Below, piece after piece: positions 1 through 11,996 of a DNA stretch of 64,000 nucleotides. Made by a program: the position numbers and the translations under genes. Numbering within the stretch: position 1 is the stretch's first letter; each line of letters begins with the position of its first letter. Source of the stretch: Apostichopus japonicus (Eukaryota > Echinodermata > Holothuroidea > Aspidochirotida > Stichopodidae). The notes below the pieces were generated by a model, which worked only from the letters and a program-made list of their open reading frames with translations, was not told where the DNA came from and made no database searches. The stretch spans positions 28,925,668 to 28,989,667 of the forward strand of contig NC_092569.1 of the NCBI RefSeq assembly GCF_037975245.1, read 5' to 3'.

Positions 1-307
1 GGCATCCATACAGGAGTGTATTATCAATATAATCACCACTCGGTTCAGGGGACCACCAATTGCCTTCCTTATCTGATGGAACATTTCCCCCGTATTAGGC
101 CATATATGCTCATCAATGGCTGAAGAGGATTAACCTACAGTACTGTATAGTCTGACAGTAGCTTGATCTAGGAACCTTGTGATGACAAAGTGGGATACAC
201 AGCTTCTGAATGGCACCTCTGCCCTAAATGTCTTGACTGACCAATACTGTCATAAAAGTGTAATAATTTTAACATGCAGCTACCACGACTGAAGGTGTTT
301 AGATATT

Positions 308-703
308 ATACAACACCTAATTATATTCCGGCCATTTGATTGGTCAATTGCTCATCGATTGCATGCAAAATCCGCTCTATTGCACTCTATGAAATAGAAC
401 CTTGTGCTATACTTTTTTGATAGCACTTTTTTTCAATGGTAAGAGAGCATAGAAACCTGTCTGTTCAAAAAAATCTGTTGCATGAGTGCATTTTACATCC
501 AATTATATCCAAATTTGAAGGTGTTGTATGAAACAAATAATGAATGGTTTCCATTTGTGCAATAGTACATATATTACATTCGTTGAAAAATGTAATTTGT
601 TCCATTCAACTCAGCTGCGCCTCGTTGAATGGAACATTCCATCTTTTAACTCATGAAATATTTGCACTATTGCACTCATAACCATGTATAATTTGTATAC
701 TAT
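308..703. other. Insert in first tandem unit with inverted repeats
   Basis: This block is absent from the second tandem unit. It has an 11-bp inverted pair (atacaacacct at 308-318, aggtgttgtat at 519-529) and a hairpin with 11-bp arms at 600-610 and 624-634. It could be one or two small non-autonomous insertions. I cannot define target-site duplications, so the class is open. Confidence 0.4.
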
Positions 704-1162
704 CTTAAAGAAAGGTGTACTATTGAATTGTGTTTGTGATATTTATCATGGCCCCACAAAAGTATCCATCCTCAAATCATCTGTGTGAAACAATGCAAAT
801 CTACAGTTTGCACCACATTTGACTGTATGTATGTCCCGATTCTGACCAACAATTGAATGTACCATGCACTGAATCATGTGTGTGAAAATCATCATAGCTG
901 CCACAGGGTATAGATACTGCTTCAGACTATGCTATTTCTATATTTCTGGTCGATCCTTTGTTTCGCAGCCTCAAAACTGCTTGGTATGGAACGGGTTCAG
1001 TAGAATATTTTCACCTGTTATATGAGGGATTTATATTCTGTTATATTTTATATTCTTAGGGTATATAGATTACATCTATTGTGTATTCTAGCTTGTATAG
1101 TTTAATACCCATACCTATAATTATTGTCTTAAATTAATTTACCAAAATATTATGGTACATAC

Positions 1163-1213
1163 CATAGTATTCATTTCCTCCTGAGGTACTTCATCATGCT
1201 CTTCATTAGTTGT
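1163..1213 (-). CDS. Possible C-terminal SET gene exon
   Basis: This 51-nt open block sits between TTTTGCAG and GTATGT. It reads an acidic TTNEEHDEVPQEEMNTM in the phase left by the previous exon. It has no recognisable domain, and support is splice sites and phase only. It lies in a block present in the first tandem unit but not in the second. Confidence 0.4.
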
Positions 1214-3857
1214 CTGCAAAAAGTACAATCAGTAAATTATTGATCTTGATTGAAATAAATATAATGCTTAGAGATTTAGGACCTGTCTATATTGGGGTGT
1301 GTTATTAAAATGATCAAGAATTTCCACACAATTGGCATCCATACAGGAGTGTATTATCAATATAATCACCACTCGGTTCAGGGGACCACCAATTGCCTTC
1401 CTTATCTGATGGAACATTTCCCCCGTATTAGGCCATATATGCTAATCAATGGCTGAAGAGGATTAACCTACTGTATAGTCTGACAGTAGCTTGATCTAGG
1501 AACCTTGTGATGACAAAGTGGGATACACAGCTTCTGAATGGCACCTCTGCCCTAAATGTCTTGACTGACCAATACACGATAGCGTAATATAGTTAACATG
1601 CAGCTACCACAACTGACGTTGTTTAGATACAATTTAAAAAAAAGGTGTACTAGGGCTTATTGAATCATGTTTGTGAAATTTACCATAGCCCCACAAAAGT
1701 ATCCATGGTCAAATCATCTGTGTGAAACAATGCAAATCTACAGTTTGCACCACATTTGACTGTATGTATGTCCCGATTCTGACCAACAATTGAATGTACC
1801 ATGCACTGAATCATGTGTGTGAAAATCATCATAGCTGACACAGCGTATAGATACTGCTTCAGACTATACTATTTCTATACCTCTGGTTGATCCTTTGTTT
1901 CGCAGCCTCAAAACTGCTTGGTATGGGACGGGTTCAGTAGAATATTTTGACCTGTTATATGAGGGATTCAATATGCCCATTCTGATATATTTTATATGCT
2001 AAGGGTATATAGATTACATTGAGATATATTATAGATGTGTATTTTCAATAATTAACCACTGGGTTCCCGGGACCACCAATTGCCTTCCTTATGGAAAATT
2101 ACTCCCGTATTTGACCATATCTCATTACTTGTCTTTTATTGAATTGGTTAGGGTCGATAAGAAGTGTCATCTCTGGTCAACTAACGCATGCTTCATAAAT
2201 GCTGGCAATTTCTCAATCAATGTGAATGCGAGTTGAACTTGTAAGACACATAAAAAAGTATTGTTATTTCACAGCATTTTAATTAAATTTTAATGTTACC
2301 TTCTTTCTCCAAGGGCAATAACCACCATAGTCATATGTTATCTCCTCCCCTGGTAGTATTTTCTTCTTAGCATATAGACAAAGATGTGGTATTACATCAT
2401 CTTTTGCAACCTTCATGAAGCAGTTGGCATTCCTTTTGTCATCATTGACAAGTCTTCCTAGGGAGTTGTCCTCCTTTGTAGCATCAACACTGCAAAGATA
2501 TAAAATAAGACTGTTTTACATTGAATTAACTTGTAAAATCAATCTTGCTCTATAAGCAGTGTATAACTTCAGTAAACAACATCAAAAAAGTTATTCTAAA
2601 CATTCATGGTGCCACATCCAGCAATGTTTGTTAAACATGGCATAAAATATTTATGCAAGAAGTGGCATCACAAGATTTTTGAAAAACCCCAAAGCTAAGA
2701 TGGAGAGAGACAAATTACAAGTATACAGTATGAGTTTATATGAGTATAATTATTAGTATCATAAAAGTGATTTGTTATTTCCTGTTTGCAAATACTCAGA
2801 AGCATATATTCCATCAAAGATTTTTGCACTTTGGATATAAGTGAGGTATCGATCTCTGTAATATATGTCTAAATATTCTCCCAAAAATTTAGTAGGAAGA
2901 TAATGATAGTATTTTCAATGTTTTCTGTCTTTGTTGTAACCTGTATTGTCATAAATAGCTGTTAAAATATTGTTTGATTGATAATTTACCAGAGATTTTG
3001 TCCATTATGCATGAAGAAATAAAGGTAGGTTATGTCTGCAACTTTTTTCTGACATCTTATTTCAGCATTTTTCCTTGTGGTGAGATCCCCTCTGTATTGT
3101 AGGAGAAATTCTCCAGAGGATATTTCCTCTGTTGCAAAGACTCCTCTACCTTACAAAAGAAAATGGTCTTAAAGTCAGCATAGTTTTAGATCACACACAA
3201 AGATGTACAGTAACTCAGTATTTTTTTTGGGAACACCATAGTTTCTGATGCAGCCAATTACAAATTTAGTATTATTTATCATGGTTAAGTCTGCATTTGC
3301 AATTTAAAGACAATTTCACTTAATATTTGCATTGGGTTTGGTGAGCTCTTAATTGCACCGTTAAATTTCGTCAAAAAATACTAATAATTTTTAATAAATT
3401 TCATCTATAACAGCTAGTGTCTAATTATAAAAAAAAAAAAAATTTCTAAGGGAGGCCCTTAGGTATTTGTTGGGCTGCCAATGCAAATGGTAGGAAATAA
3501 TTCAAATAAAAACATATGGGCATCAGGCTTCCCAGCCCACCCCCATTTAACCTCACAACTGCTACACTCCTTGCTCTCACTGCAGCCCCTGTTCATAGAA
3601 CCCTGGATTAGCCCTGGTATGCAAGCTAATGAATTCAAATTTTTGTTTATGCTAATTTGATGATACTCTAGGTAACATTGAATGCTGACAATTAATGGCA
3701 ACAACTTTTCCCAAGACTTAGCAAGGAATAACTCATTAAATATTATTTGACGCATACCTTTTTCCTTATTTATCCATTGAACAGATAACCCATTTCTATC
3801 TGCCAATTTTTTGTTTAGGTTTGGTGTAGGTTGACGTCTGCACCGTAAGTTATACAT
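1163..3857 (-). CDS. KMT5A-like SET-domain lysine methyltransferase (4 exons seen, possibly partial)
   Basis: Exons read from high to low coordinate: 3857-3758, 3149-2990, 2489-2300 and probably 1213-1163. They are joined by canonical splice sites in phases 1, 2 and 0. The product is about 167 residues with a compact SET domain. It starts at the KGRGVFA-type entry, continues with GEFLLQYRGDL and the VDATKEDNSLGRL segment, and ends in GEEITYDYGG followed by PWRKK. This order matches the KMT5A (SETD8) branch, which mono-methylates histone H4 lysine 20 in the nucleus. The usual NHS motif after GRL is here VNDDKRNANC, so the conserved histidine is missing and activity is uncertain. The PWR tail resembles KMT5A-like paralogues that are expanded in fish and marine invertebrates. 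The first exon opens with ATG right after an acceptor-like CAG, so further 5' exons are possible. Confidence 0.75.
2300..2489 (-). CDS. SET gene exon (catalytic SET-C region)
   Basis: This 190-nt exon begins by completing a Cys codon, giving CVDATKEDNSLGRLVNDD. It then encodes the VPHL-like segment IPHLCLYAKKKILPGEE and the ITYDYGG motif that carries the catalytic Tyr. It ends in phase 0 before GTAAC. The NH of the canonical motif is replaced by ND. Confidence 0.85.
2990..3149 (-). CDS. SET gene exon (SET-N region)
   Basis: This 160-nt exon enters in phase 1 and leaves in phase 2. It encodes RGVFATEEISSGEFLLQYRG and continues to YFFMHNGQNL. The glycine-rich S-adenosylmethionine-binding entry and the QYRGDL strand are visible. 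The donor is GTAAAT. Confidence 0.8.
3758..3857 (-). CDS. SET gene exon (pre-SET segment)
   Basis: This 100-nt exon lies between acceptor TTTTGCAG and donor GTATGC. It reads MYNLRCRRQPTP to NKEKG and ends in phase 1. The next exon supplies the rest of the Gly codon, giving the KEKGRGVFA junction expected at the start of a KMT5A-type SET domain. The ATG may be the true start or an internal Met. Confidence 0.65.
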
Positions 3858-4047
3858 CTGCAAAATAAACTGACACAGTTATAGGCTTGAAAAGCAAAGT
3901 TTAAGTGAGAAATACATGAATAATATAACTTTCCAAATGTAACTAAATCAGTTTCAAAAATCTACTAAAATTTAACTAAAATCTGTTTACTTGTTATATC
4001 TGCTGCTGCCACTTCTATTGTTTAAATTCAAATAATAAATTCTGAAG

Positions 4048-4420
4048 TTGTGGGGAAGGGGGGGGGGGTTAGTATATACCCATCTTAATTATGGACCAAA
4101 CTTTATTTTCAAAGTAAATTACTATGATGGACCATTACAAACTGAAAATACTGACCACCTAATTTCCAGGAGGAAAGGTATCGTGAGACCCCCCCCCCCA
4201 AGTTTCCCTTATATGGGAGAGGAACCAAAGTGCCAAAACAATGTACTATCATGGACAATTACAAAAATGGAAAAACTTTTCTTTCAGGGTGAGAATGGTC
4301 ACAAAGGGCTCCTGATTTGGTTGGGGAGGGTGTTGATTTACCCCATCTAATTTATTGACCAAAGTTTGTTAACACAACTTACTATGATGGACCATTACAA
4401 AAATGAAAATACTCAATCCT
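4048..4420. repeat. Degenerate ~130-bp tandem repeat
   Basis: The phrase 'actatgatggaccattaca' recurs near 4120, 4246 (diverged) and 4380 with similar followers. G and C homopolymers occur at 4059-4068 and 4189-4199. The open frame across it is a by-product of the repeat. Confidence 0.55.
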
Positions 4421-5090
4421 GACCCCACTGTTCATGACTCAACTGTGTATCATGAAGTCACCATATATAGGTTAGTGTTTACTAATATGCAACCCTTATT
4501 TCACCACTCCTTGTGTAGTACAGTGCACAATTTACAGAGCTAAGGCAAGACTTTTGGTTCTCAGATTGGTTCATAATCATAGCTCACAGTTTTCTCCCTT
4601 AAGTCCTTTAAGTCTACTGGATTTAATTTTAGCTCAGACTGCACATGTCAGAAGGAAGTTTGTCTATGATTTTAGTCAGCAAAATCAATTTCATGATGAT
4701 ATTGTGTATACTGCCTATACTATATGATATTTCTAGCCTACCACACTTTATGTAGTGTTGGTTAGGCTGATACTTTAGTAGTGTGGTATTTAGTGTGGAT
4801 ATATCATGCTAAAGGAACCTCCTTAGAATGTTTATACTATGTAATATATATAGAATTTCTAAACAATATCAGAAATCCTCAGGCAACATATCCTATACAG
4901 TAGGCTTGCTTAGAATTTAGTAGATGTTCAATTAACTCCAAAAATAGGACCTAGGCCTAGCTAGAAGCCATATCACAATATTATTAATATTAGCCTATTT
5001 ACTTGTCAGTAAAATGGCAATAGGCAGCGCTTAGCTTAAATAATGGGAGTAAATTAAAATATGCAGGCACAGCTAGATAGGCTAGGTGCT
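4421..5090. other. Non-coding stretch, nothing recognised
   Basis: AT-rich sequence upstream of the SET gene, with short 'taggcctagg' strings. I found no convincing exon, RNA gene or element. Confidence 0.5.
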
Positions 5091-5098
5091 CTCTAGTA

Positions 5099-5796
5099 GG
5101 GGTCTGCCCAATATTCATAAGGTCCGCTATTCATAAGAGTCATTGTTCATAAGGTTCGTTATTCATAACATGCATTTTTTCGATAAAAAGTTTGTTGTTC
5201 ATTATGAAAAGGGATCATAATTCATAAGATCCGGTATTCGTAATGGAAACTTATTCGGTTAACTTATTCCTTATTCATAATAAGACAAAGGGTTCCTTAT
5301 TCATAATAGAGCAAAGAGTGCGTAATCCATATTAGACAAAAAGGTTCTTTATTCCTAATCATTAAATGGGACAAAGGGTTAATTCGATATTCATACAGTA
5401 ATGGAGCAAACGTTCCATAATCCATAAAGGGAAAAAGTTTTCTTATTCATAATAGGAGAGAAGTGCGATATTCATACAAGTGTAATTGGCAAGGCCTATT
5501 ATGAATAACGAACCTTTCTTCCCATTATGGATAACGAACCTATTTGTCTAAATGAATATCGAACCCTTTGTCTTATTATGAATAATGAACCTTTGCTCTA
5601 TTATGGATTACGAACCCTTTTCACCATTCTGAATATCCAACCCTTTTACCAATTATGAACAACAAACATTTTTCTTTCATTAGGAATAACGAACCATATA
5701 AACAATGAACCTTTTTGCTCATTATGAATAGCGAACCTTATGAACAATGAACCTTATGGATATAGAACGTTACCTTATGAATATCCGGCTGTCACC
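5099..5796. mobile_element. Foldback element made of inverted minisatellite arms, 8-bp target duplication
   Basis: The left half is built of ~18-30-bp variants of 'ttattcataa...ggttc'. From about 5490 the same words run in reverse complement ('attatgaataacgaacc'). The outer ends form an imperfect inverted repeat around 'atattcataaggt'. The 8-bp sequence ctctagta flanks the block on both sides (5091-5098 and 5797-5804), as expected for a transposed unit. No coding capacity is seen. It resembles foldback (FB-like) elements with repetitive arms, but the family is not assigned. Confidence 0.65.
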
Positions 5797-5804
5797 CTCT
5801 AGTA

Positions 5805-6820
5805 TACCATTAATTGATACGTCTGGCCTGCATTTGAGCTATAAAACTTGACACAAATCTTCATATCTTGCAACCCTAACTACGGTTAAGTTATTATGTA
5901 TGATGACATGTCTCTAGGAATACAGCGTAACTTTCAGTGGGCTAAAACAAATCCGAGCAGCATGCATCATAGTGCAGTTTAACTACTTTAACATCAGCTC
6001 AGGGCTTGAGCTTTTACATAGGCGTAGTACTATTCGGGTATGATTACGATATGGTACAGAACCTTATCTAACAACTAGCCTTTGTTAAATTGGTGAATGA
6101 CTTAATGTTATTGACCTAGCCTAGGCTATAGACAGTACATGTGTGGCCTGGAATTTCAAACACAGGCCTTACTAAAAATATATAATTTCACAACAACTGG
6201 TATATTTAATTATTCAAATTCCAAATTCAAGCTGCACCAAGTAACAAAAATAAATGAAGCTATTAAATTGTAACCTCCAAGATCTAACCTATATCCTACT
6301 ACTTATAACATGTAGGCTAGGCCTAGCCTAGGATTGAATCATTAATATATTCTGTGGCAGCCTAGTCTTTAGCCTAGCCTATAGCATACCATGTTATGTG
6401 CCTATCTACAACAGTAAAGGGTATATGAAGACTAGCTAGGCCTATAGCCTAGGCTTTTTAATATTCAAATTGATCCTTTATCTTTTTTTATTATGACTTT
6501 CCCCTAATTTTTATACATGCTCACCTTTAAAATGTCATTGTTTCTATCTTCTTAAATCCCAGTTGAAAGAACATCTTCAACCCTGCCAACATGTCAGTGA
6601 TATGTACTGTAGGGTGTTGCTTCTGTATTACTTTGAGGGCGCTATTCTGCAATGTTGAATCAGTTTCTTTACATTGATAAAATGTAAATCCTTGTTCACA
6701 CTAATTAGACCACTTGTGTGAGTTCTCTGCATACACTTGTGATTCGTAGTCCTCTTGATTCACAAGTGTATGTAAAAAAATTGGGAGAAATTCTGCCCCA
6801 CATACGTATACAATGTTAGT
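5805..6820. other. Non-coding stretch with 'taggcctag' strings
   Basis: No exon or defined element recognised. Short AGGCCTAGGCT-like words are frequent at 6300-6460. Confidence 0.4.
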
Positions 6821-6848
6821 ATGTGTGTGTGTGTGTGTGTGTGTGTGC
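6821..6848. repeat. (TG)n microsatellite
   Basis: A run of about 14 TG dinucleotides at the head of the ~395-bp repeat family. A related (TG)n plus 'gcgtctgtgac' head is seen again near 36710. Confidence 0.8.
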
Positions 6849-7806
6849 GTCTGTGACACTTGCTTGGGTACGCTCTATCTCAATAAGGGAATGTTGGATT
6901 GAGGCCAAACTTGGACTATAGATCCGCCATATGGAGAAGGTGTGCCCTATTGTTTCTGGTGCCCACAAAGGTCACCAAAGGTCAGTTATGGTCCAAACAC
7001 CGAAAATATTAAAACTGCAATAACTCCCAGTGCCAATGTGTGACAAGATTGATATTTTGGGACAAGTTGTGAACTGGTTAGGGGAGCATTTTCAAACTTA
7101 ACGGTCATGTGATCCGAGGTCACCAAAGGTCAATTAATGATAAAAAACTAGTTTTTTTTGGATAACTTGAGAACAAAATGTCCGTTAGGGTTGGGAGTTG
7201 CTTCAATGTTATCCAATTGTTGACCTGCATCTGGGTGACACTTGACCTCAATTTGACCTCTGGTGACATTTACATGTTTTTGGGGATTTTTACAGTTTTG
7301 ATGCTATTTTCAGATGTCAAAGGTACCTTCTGATCATAAATGTCTCAGGTTGATCCCCGTGTGACCTTTATGTGCGAAGTTATATTGGGTCAAAGTTTTT
7401 CGGTCGGAGTTAGGATGGTTGTACAGACTTGTCGTTTTGTTTTTTGGAATCAGGAGACTAAACTACATTTGAAACCAAGGTCAAAGGTCACATTAGAAAA
7501 AATGTGCTTATTTTGGGAGGAAACAAGCAAAAAAGAAAATGTTTGGTTTTGATGCTAGATTTGGATCTCAAAGGTACCTTCCGATCAAAAATGTCAATTG
7601 GTTGACACCCGTGTGACGTTCGTGTGCGAAGTTATACGAGGTCAAAGTTAATTTTCAGACATTTAATGCAATAACTCCCAGTTCCAAGGTGTGACATGGT
7701 TGATATTTTTGGACAAGTTGCAAATGGTATAGGGGAATATTTTCAAACTTAACGGTCATGTGATACGAGGTCACCAAAGGTCAATTAATGTTAAAAAACT
7801 AGTATT
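6849..7806. repeat. ~395-bp tandem repeat family, first segment
   Basis: Contains 'ggtcatgtgat..gaggtcaccaaaggtcaatta', 'aataactcccag' and 'tgacctcaatttgacctctgg' in fixed order. The marker 'cggtcatgtga' falls near 7102 and 7757. Weak open frames inside differ from copy to copy and are not genes. Confidence 0.75.
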
Positions 7807-8902
7807 GTTGGTCCTTAGCTCAATTAAAAGAAAACTCGGAGGCATTATTTGGAGATCTGTTGTAGTGTAATGCGCCAACTTTAACAGCGTAGCGATTAAC
7901 TGAAGAGAGTAAATATGAAGCAAAAGACATAAAAAATAAATTGCTACTAAACTCTCAATAAACTACCCCTTTAACTCTAGAGGACTTCCAAACTTACTAC
8001 CCCTTTAACTCTATAGGACTTCCAAACTCACTACCCCTTTAACTTCCAAACTCCCAAGAAACTGCATATACATAATATAAACCACATAACAACATCCCTA
8101 AAAAATATGCATTGTGAAATAGATCACCTATGAAATAAACCCTAGCCAAGTCTAAACTACAAACTTGAAAAACCTCCAATTTCCCCACTGAATACCACAG
8201 TACTGAAAAAACACATTCACCCAGGCTTGCTCAGGGAAGCTTAACTAAACGAGAATATTAAAATAAACCCAAGCCCAATAAAAGTACATATACCCCTGCA
8301 ACAAACGATTGCGAAATATCATCTAACCGAAACAATTTCCCCACCTCCACGTAAGAACCGAAAACGTAAGAACCTGAGCTGTAGTTCACAACCGTAAACT
8401 GGAAAAACAAAATACAATTATGAATAAAAACACTGTAACATACACAATGTCAATCTCTAACAAAAACCTTGACACATCTTACAAAAACATAAAAACTGCA
8501 CTGCAACCAAGTAATAAGGAAACAATGATAAGTAAGTCCTAACGTTACACTTTGAATACAAGACATATATGCATTTAATATATAAAGTATAGGAATACAC
8601 TGACGCTACTATCTCAATGAAGAAAGAGCAAAGTCACATGTACCAAAAAATGAAACCTAGCAACCTCACAGAAAAACCCATATCCCAAGAAAGCTGTCAA
8701 TAGACAATAAAATAAACAAAGGAAACTATTAACCCACCTAAACCTTTAAATTGCATAACCAAGCTGCCGAAACACCATCTGAAAAACAGCAACAGCCCGA
8801 ACAAGATGGCTGAAGTAAATCTAAGTTACACTCACTCAAAACGAGGGCGCTATAAACCAATTGGAGCAAAGACCAAACTGGAAATCAAATTTGGTCACAA
8901 CA
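7807..8902. mobile_element. 1.1-kb insertion in the ~395-bp repeat
   Basis: The satellite is interrupted after 'agtatt' (7801-7806) and resumes with 'agtatt' at 8903-8908, a likely 6-bp target duplication. The insert begins GTTGGTCC and ends GGTCACAACA, a weak inverted match. It carries a ~35-bp minisatellite ('ctacccctttaact' at 7962, 7997, 8031). No coding frame is seen, so it looks like a non-autonomous element of unassigned class. Confidence 0.5.
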
Positions 8903-10700
8903 AGTATTTTGGGGATAGCAAATGGGCAAAGAAAAAAATGTTTGAATTTGTATAGTTTGATGCTCTAATTTAGGTCTCATCAATCAAAAATGTCAATAAG
9001 TTGACCCAAGGTGACCTTTGTATGTTAAGTTATAGGAGGTCAAAGTTAATTTTCAGACATTTAGTGTAATAACTCCCAGTACCAAGGTGTTACACAGTTG
9101 ATATTTTGAGACAAGTTGCAAATGGTATAGGGGAATATTTTCAAACTTAACGGTCATGTGATCCGAGTTCACCAAAGGTCAATTAATGATGAAAAAACTA
9201 GTATTTTTGCGATAACTTGAGAACAAATTGTCCATTAGGGTTGGGAGTTGCTTCAATGTAGTCCAATTGTTGACCCGCATCTGGGTGACCCTTGACCTCA
9301 ATTTGACCTCTGGTGACCTTTTCGTGTTTTGTGGATTTTTACAGTTTCGATGCTATTTTCAGAAGTCAAAGGTACCTTCTGATCATAAATGTCAATGGGT
9401 TGACCCCCGTGTGACCTTCGTGTGCGAAGTTATATGAGGTCAAAGTTAATTTTCAGACATTTCATGCAATAACTCCCAGTTCCAAGGTGTGACAAGGTTG
9501 ATATTTTTGGAGTAGTTGCAAATGGTATAGAGGAATATTTTTAAACTTAACGGTCATGTGATACAAGGTCACCAAAGGTCAATTTATGATAAAAAAAGTA
9601 GTATTTTTGCGATAACTTGAGAACAAGTTGTCTGTTAGGGTTGGGAGTTGCTTCAATGTAATTGTTGACCCGCATCTGGGTGACCCTTGACCTCAATTTG
9701 ACCTCTGGTGACCTTTTTGTGTTTTGTGGAAATTTACAGTTTCGATGATATTTTCAGATGTTAAAGGTACCTTCTGATCATAAATGTCTCAGGTTGACCC
9801 CCGTGTGACCTTCGTGTGTGAAGTTATATGAGGTCAAAGTTAATTTTCAGACATTTAGTGTAATAACTCCCAGTGCCAAGGTGTTACACAGTTGATATTT
9901 TGAGACAAGTTGCAAATGGTATAGGGGAATATTTTCAAACTTAACGGTCATGTGATCCGAGGTCACCAAAGGTCAATTAATGATAAAAAAGTAGTATTTT
10001 TGCGATAACTTGAAAACAAATTGTCCATTAGGGTTGGGAGTTGCTTCAATGTAATCCAATTGTCGACCCGCATCTGGGTGACCCTTGACCTCAATTTGAC
10101 CTCTGGTGACCTTTTCGTGTTTTGTGGATTTTTACAGTTTCGATGCTATTTTCAGATTTTAAAGGAACCTTCTGATCATAAATGTCAATGGGTTGACCCC
10201 CGTGTGACCTTCGTGTGCGAAGTTATATGAGGTCAAAGTTAATTTTCAGACATTTAATGCAATAACTCCCATTGCCAAGGTATGACAAGGTTGATTTTTT
10301 TGGACAGTTGCAAATGGTATAGGGGAATATTTTCAAGCTTAATGGTCATGTGATCCAACGTCACCAAAGGTCAGCTAATGTTAAAAAAGTAGTATTTTGG
10401 GGGAGAAAATGAGCAAAGAAAAAATGTTTGAATTTTTACAGTCATGCTCTATTTAGGTTTCACCGATCAAAAATGCCAATTGGTTGACCTCCGGGTGACC
10501 TTTGTGTGTGAAGTTATGTATACAAGTTCAAAGTTAATTTTTTGACATTTAATGCAATTAAATCTCAATGCCAAGGTGTGTCATGGTTGATATTTTGGGA
10601 CAAGTTGTGAATGTGGTGGTGGAACATTTTCAAACTTAATGGTCATGTCATCTGAGGTCACCAATGTTATCATATCTGTTGACACGCTTGTAGGTCTCTT
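8903..10700. repeat. ~395-bp tandem repeat family, second segment
   Basis: The marker 'cggtcatgtga' (or a close variant) falls near 9151, 9551, 9945 and 10342, giving a period of about 395-400 bp. Copies differ by scattered substitutions. The two 69-codon open frames at 9228 and 10021 are the same repeat read twice. Confidence 0.85.
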
Positions 10701-10849
10701 ATATTTCTTACATTTTCGACGCCATATTTAGATCTCAAAAGTGTCTTTTGATCAAAAATCTGATCACATTTTGTGATCACAAAAGTGTTGGCTATAGTGT
10801 TGGAACATGTAGGACCACAATTACTTGGACTATTTGAGCCCAATCTTGC

Positions 10850-11023
10850 TTGACAATATTATGTGTATTGTCATATACCCCAAGCAAGGAACCACAGTGC
10901 CCTTGGGCTCTTGTTTCACTTGGTCTTTTGTAAATTAATTTACTTTCTTTGTAAAGCGCTTTGAGCAGTAACTTTTGTTTACTGATTTGGCGCTATATAA
11001 GTCTCATTTATTATTATTATTAT
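10850..11023 (+). mobile_element. 3' tail of a LINE or SINE (CR1/L2-like)
   Basis: The block ends 'aaagcgctttgagc ... ggcgctatataagt' followed by (ATT)n. This 3' signature is shared by many animal L2/CR1-type LINEs and the SINEs they mobilise. No coding part is present, so it is a short fragment or a SINE body. Confidence 0.5.
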
Positions 11024-11996
11024 GTCCTGTGGGTCAGTTTGTGAGGAACCTGCTGAGCTAAACAAAAGTAGTTTTCATCACTTTTCAGAGCCAGAGACGA
11101 AAAAGCCCTCACTGCTAACCCTTCCATGGATGATGTTTCTGCAGGTAGGGCAAGCCAGACCAAGTGGACTGTGATCAGGGATACCAATAATACCTGCAAG
11201 AATCATAGATGCACCCAAATTAGTCAAGATTATCAAAATTGGTGACTGGAAGTGTTGTTGCAGACATAGACCTGGTTACTGCTTACACAGTATTGCTCAT
11301 ATGTGTATTTACACACTGCACCGTGCATACTGAAATCTCTGAAAATACATCTTTATGGACCTAAATTGATAATTGCATAGATTTCTGTTGTGGTTTATAT
11401 GGTGACGACTATGAAAAGTATCATTTTGGTGATAAAAAAATATTCATCTCTCACTTAATTAAGGTGGCATACTCCTATTAGAGTCTATATCAATCCGCTC
11501 GATTGTTCTCCTTCAGGAAAAGTGCCAAAAAGCAGCGTGAGAACATCTTTTGTGACCTGTTATCAATCATAATCTAGTTTTTTGTGGCTTGCATGTTAAA
11601 GAGCATGAATGGAAGTACATGTGGTGAGAAAATTGGGTCAATTGAGGCAATTTTAGACCCCTTTAGGCCTCCCGGTAGCAGTCTAGGAAATTTGTTTACC
11701 ACTGAGTGAAGAGGTTTGTTTACAAGTGACGAAAACTTCCGGCTCGGATAGCAAAACATCTACATGGTCATGGTACTAAAAATTGATGGTGCCATTAAAG
11801 GCCAACTTGTCAGCTATCCGGTGATGGGTAGCGTTTAGCTAGTGAAAACTTCTATCTAGACTTAAAGCCCACATTACTTTTGTGAATTAGTGTGTAAGTC
11901 AATGGGGCTTTTCATGGGCGTATGCTACCTGAAACAAATTTATCATTGTACGTCTGACATCACATCTGCTTGCTTCAAGTTCACTTTTGGTCTCGG
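11024..11996. other. Non-coding stretch, nothing recognised
   Basis: No exon, RNA gene or bounded element recognised. The 61-codon minus frame at 11574-11759 has no family features. Confidence 0.4.

Larger units (their letters stand above)
1..2130. repeat. Tandem array of ~0.7-kb units (two full, one partial)
   Basis: The opening words of the window (ggcatccatacaggag) return at 1334, and a more diverged start returns near 2036. Unit 1 spans 1-1333 and unit 2 spans 1334 to about 2035. The third unit is only its first ~95 bp. Unit 1 is longer because it carries about 390 bp at 313-703 and about 250 bp at 1085-1333 that unit 2 lacks. The second of these extra blocks contains the last recognised exon of the SET gene. 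The units are otherwise nearly identical, which points to recent duplication. No reading frame of note lies in the repeated part. Confidence 0.85.

Noticed and set aside
3459-3863. 134-codon minus frame as one gene
   Set aside because: Only its first 33 codons (exon 3857-3758) are supported by splice phase. The rest is intron.
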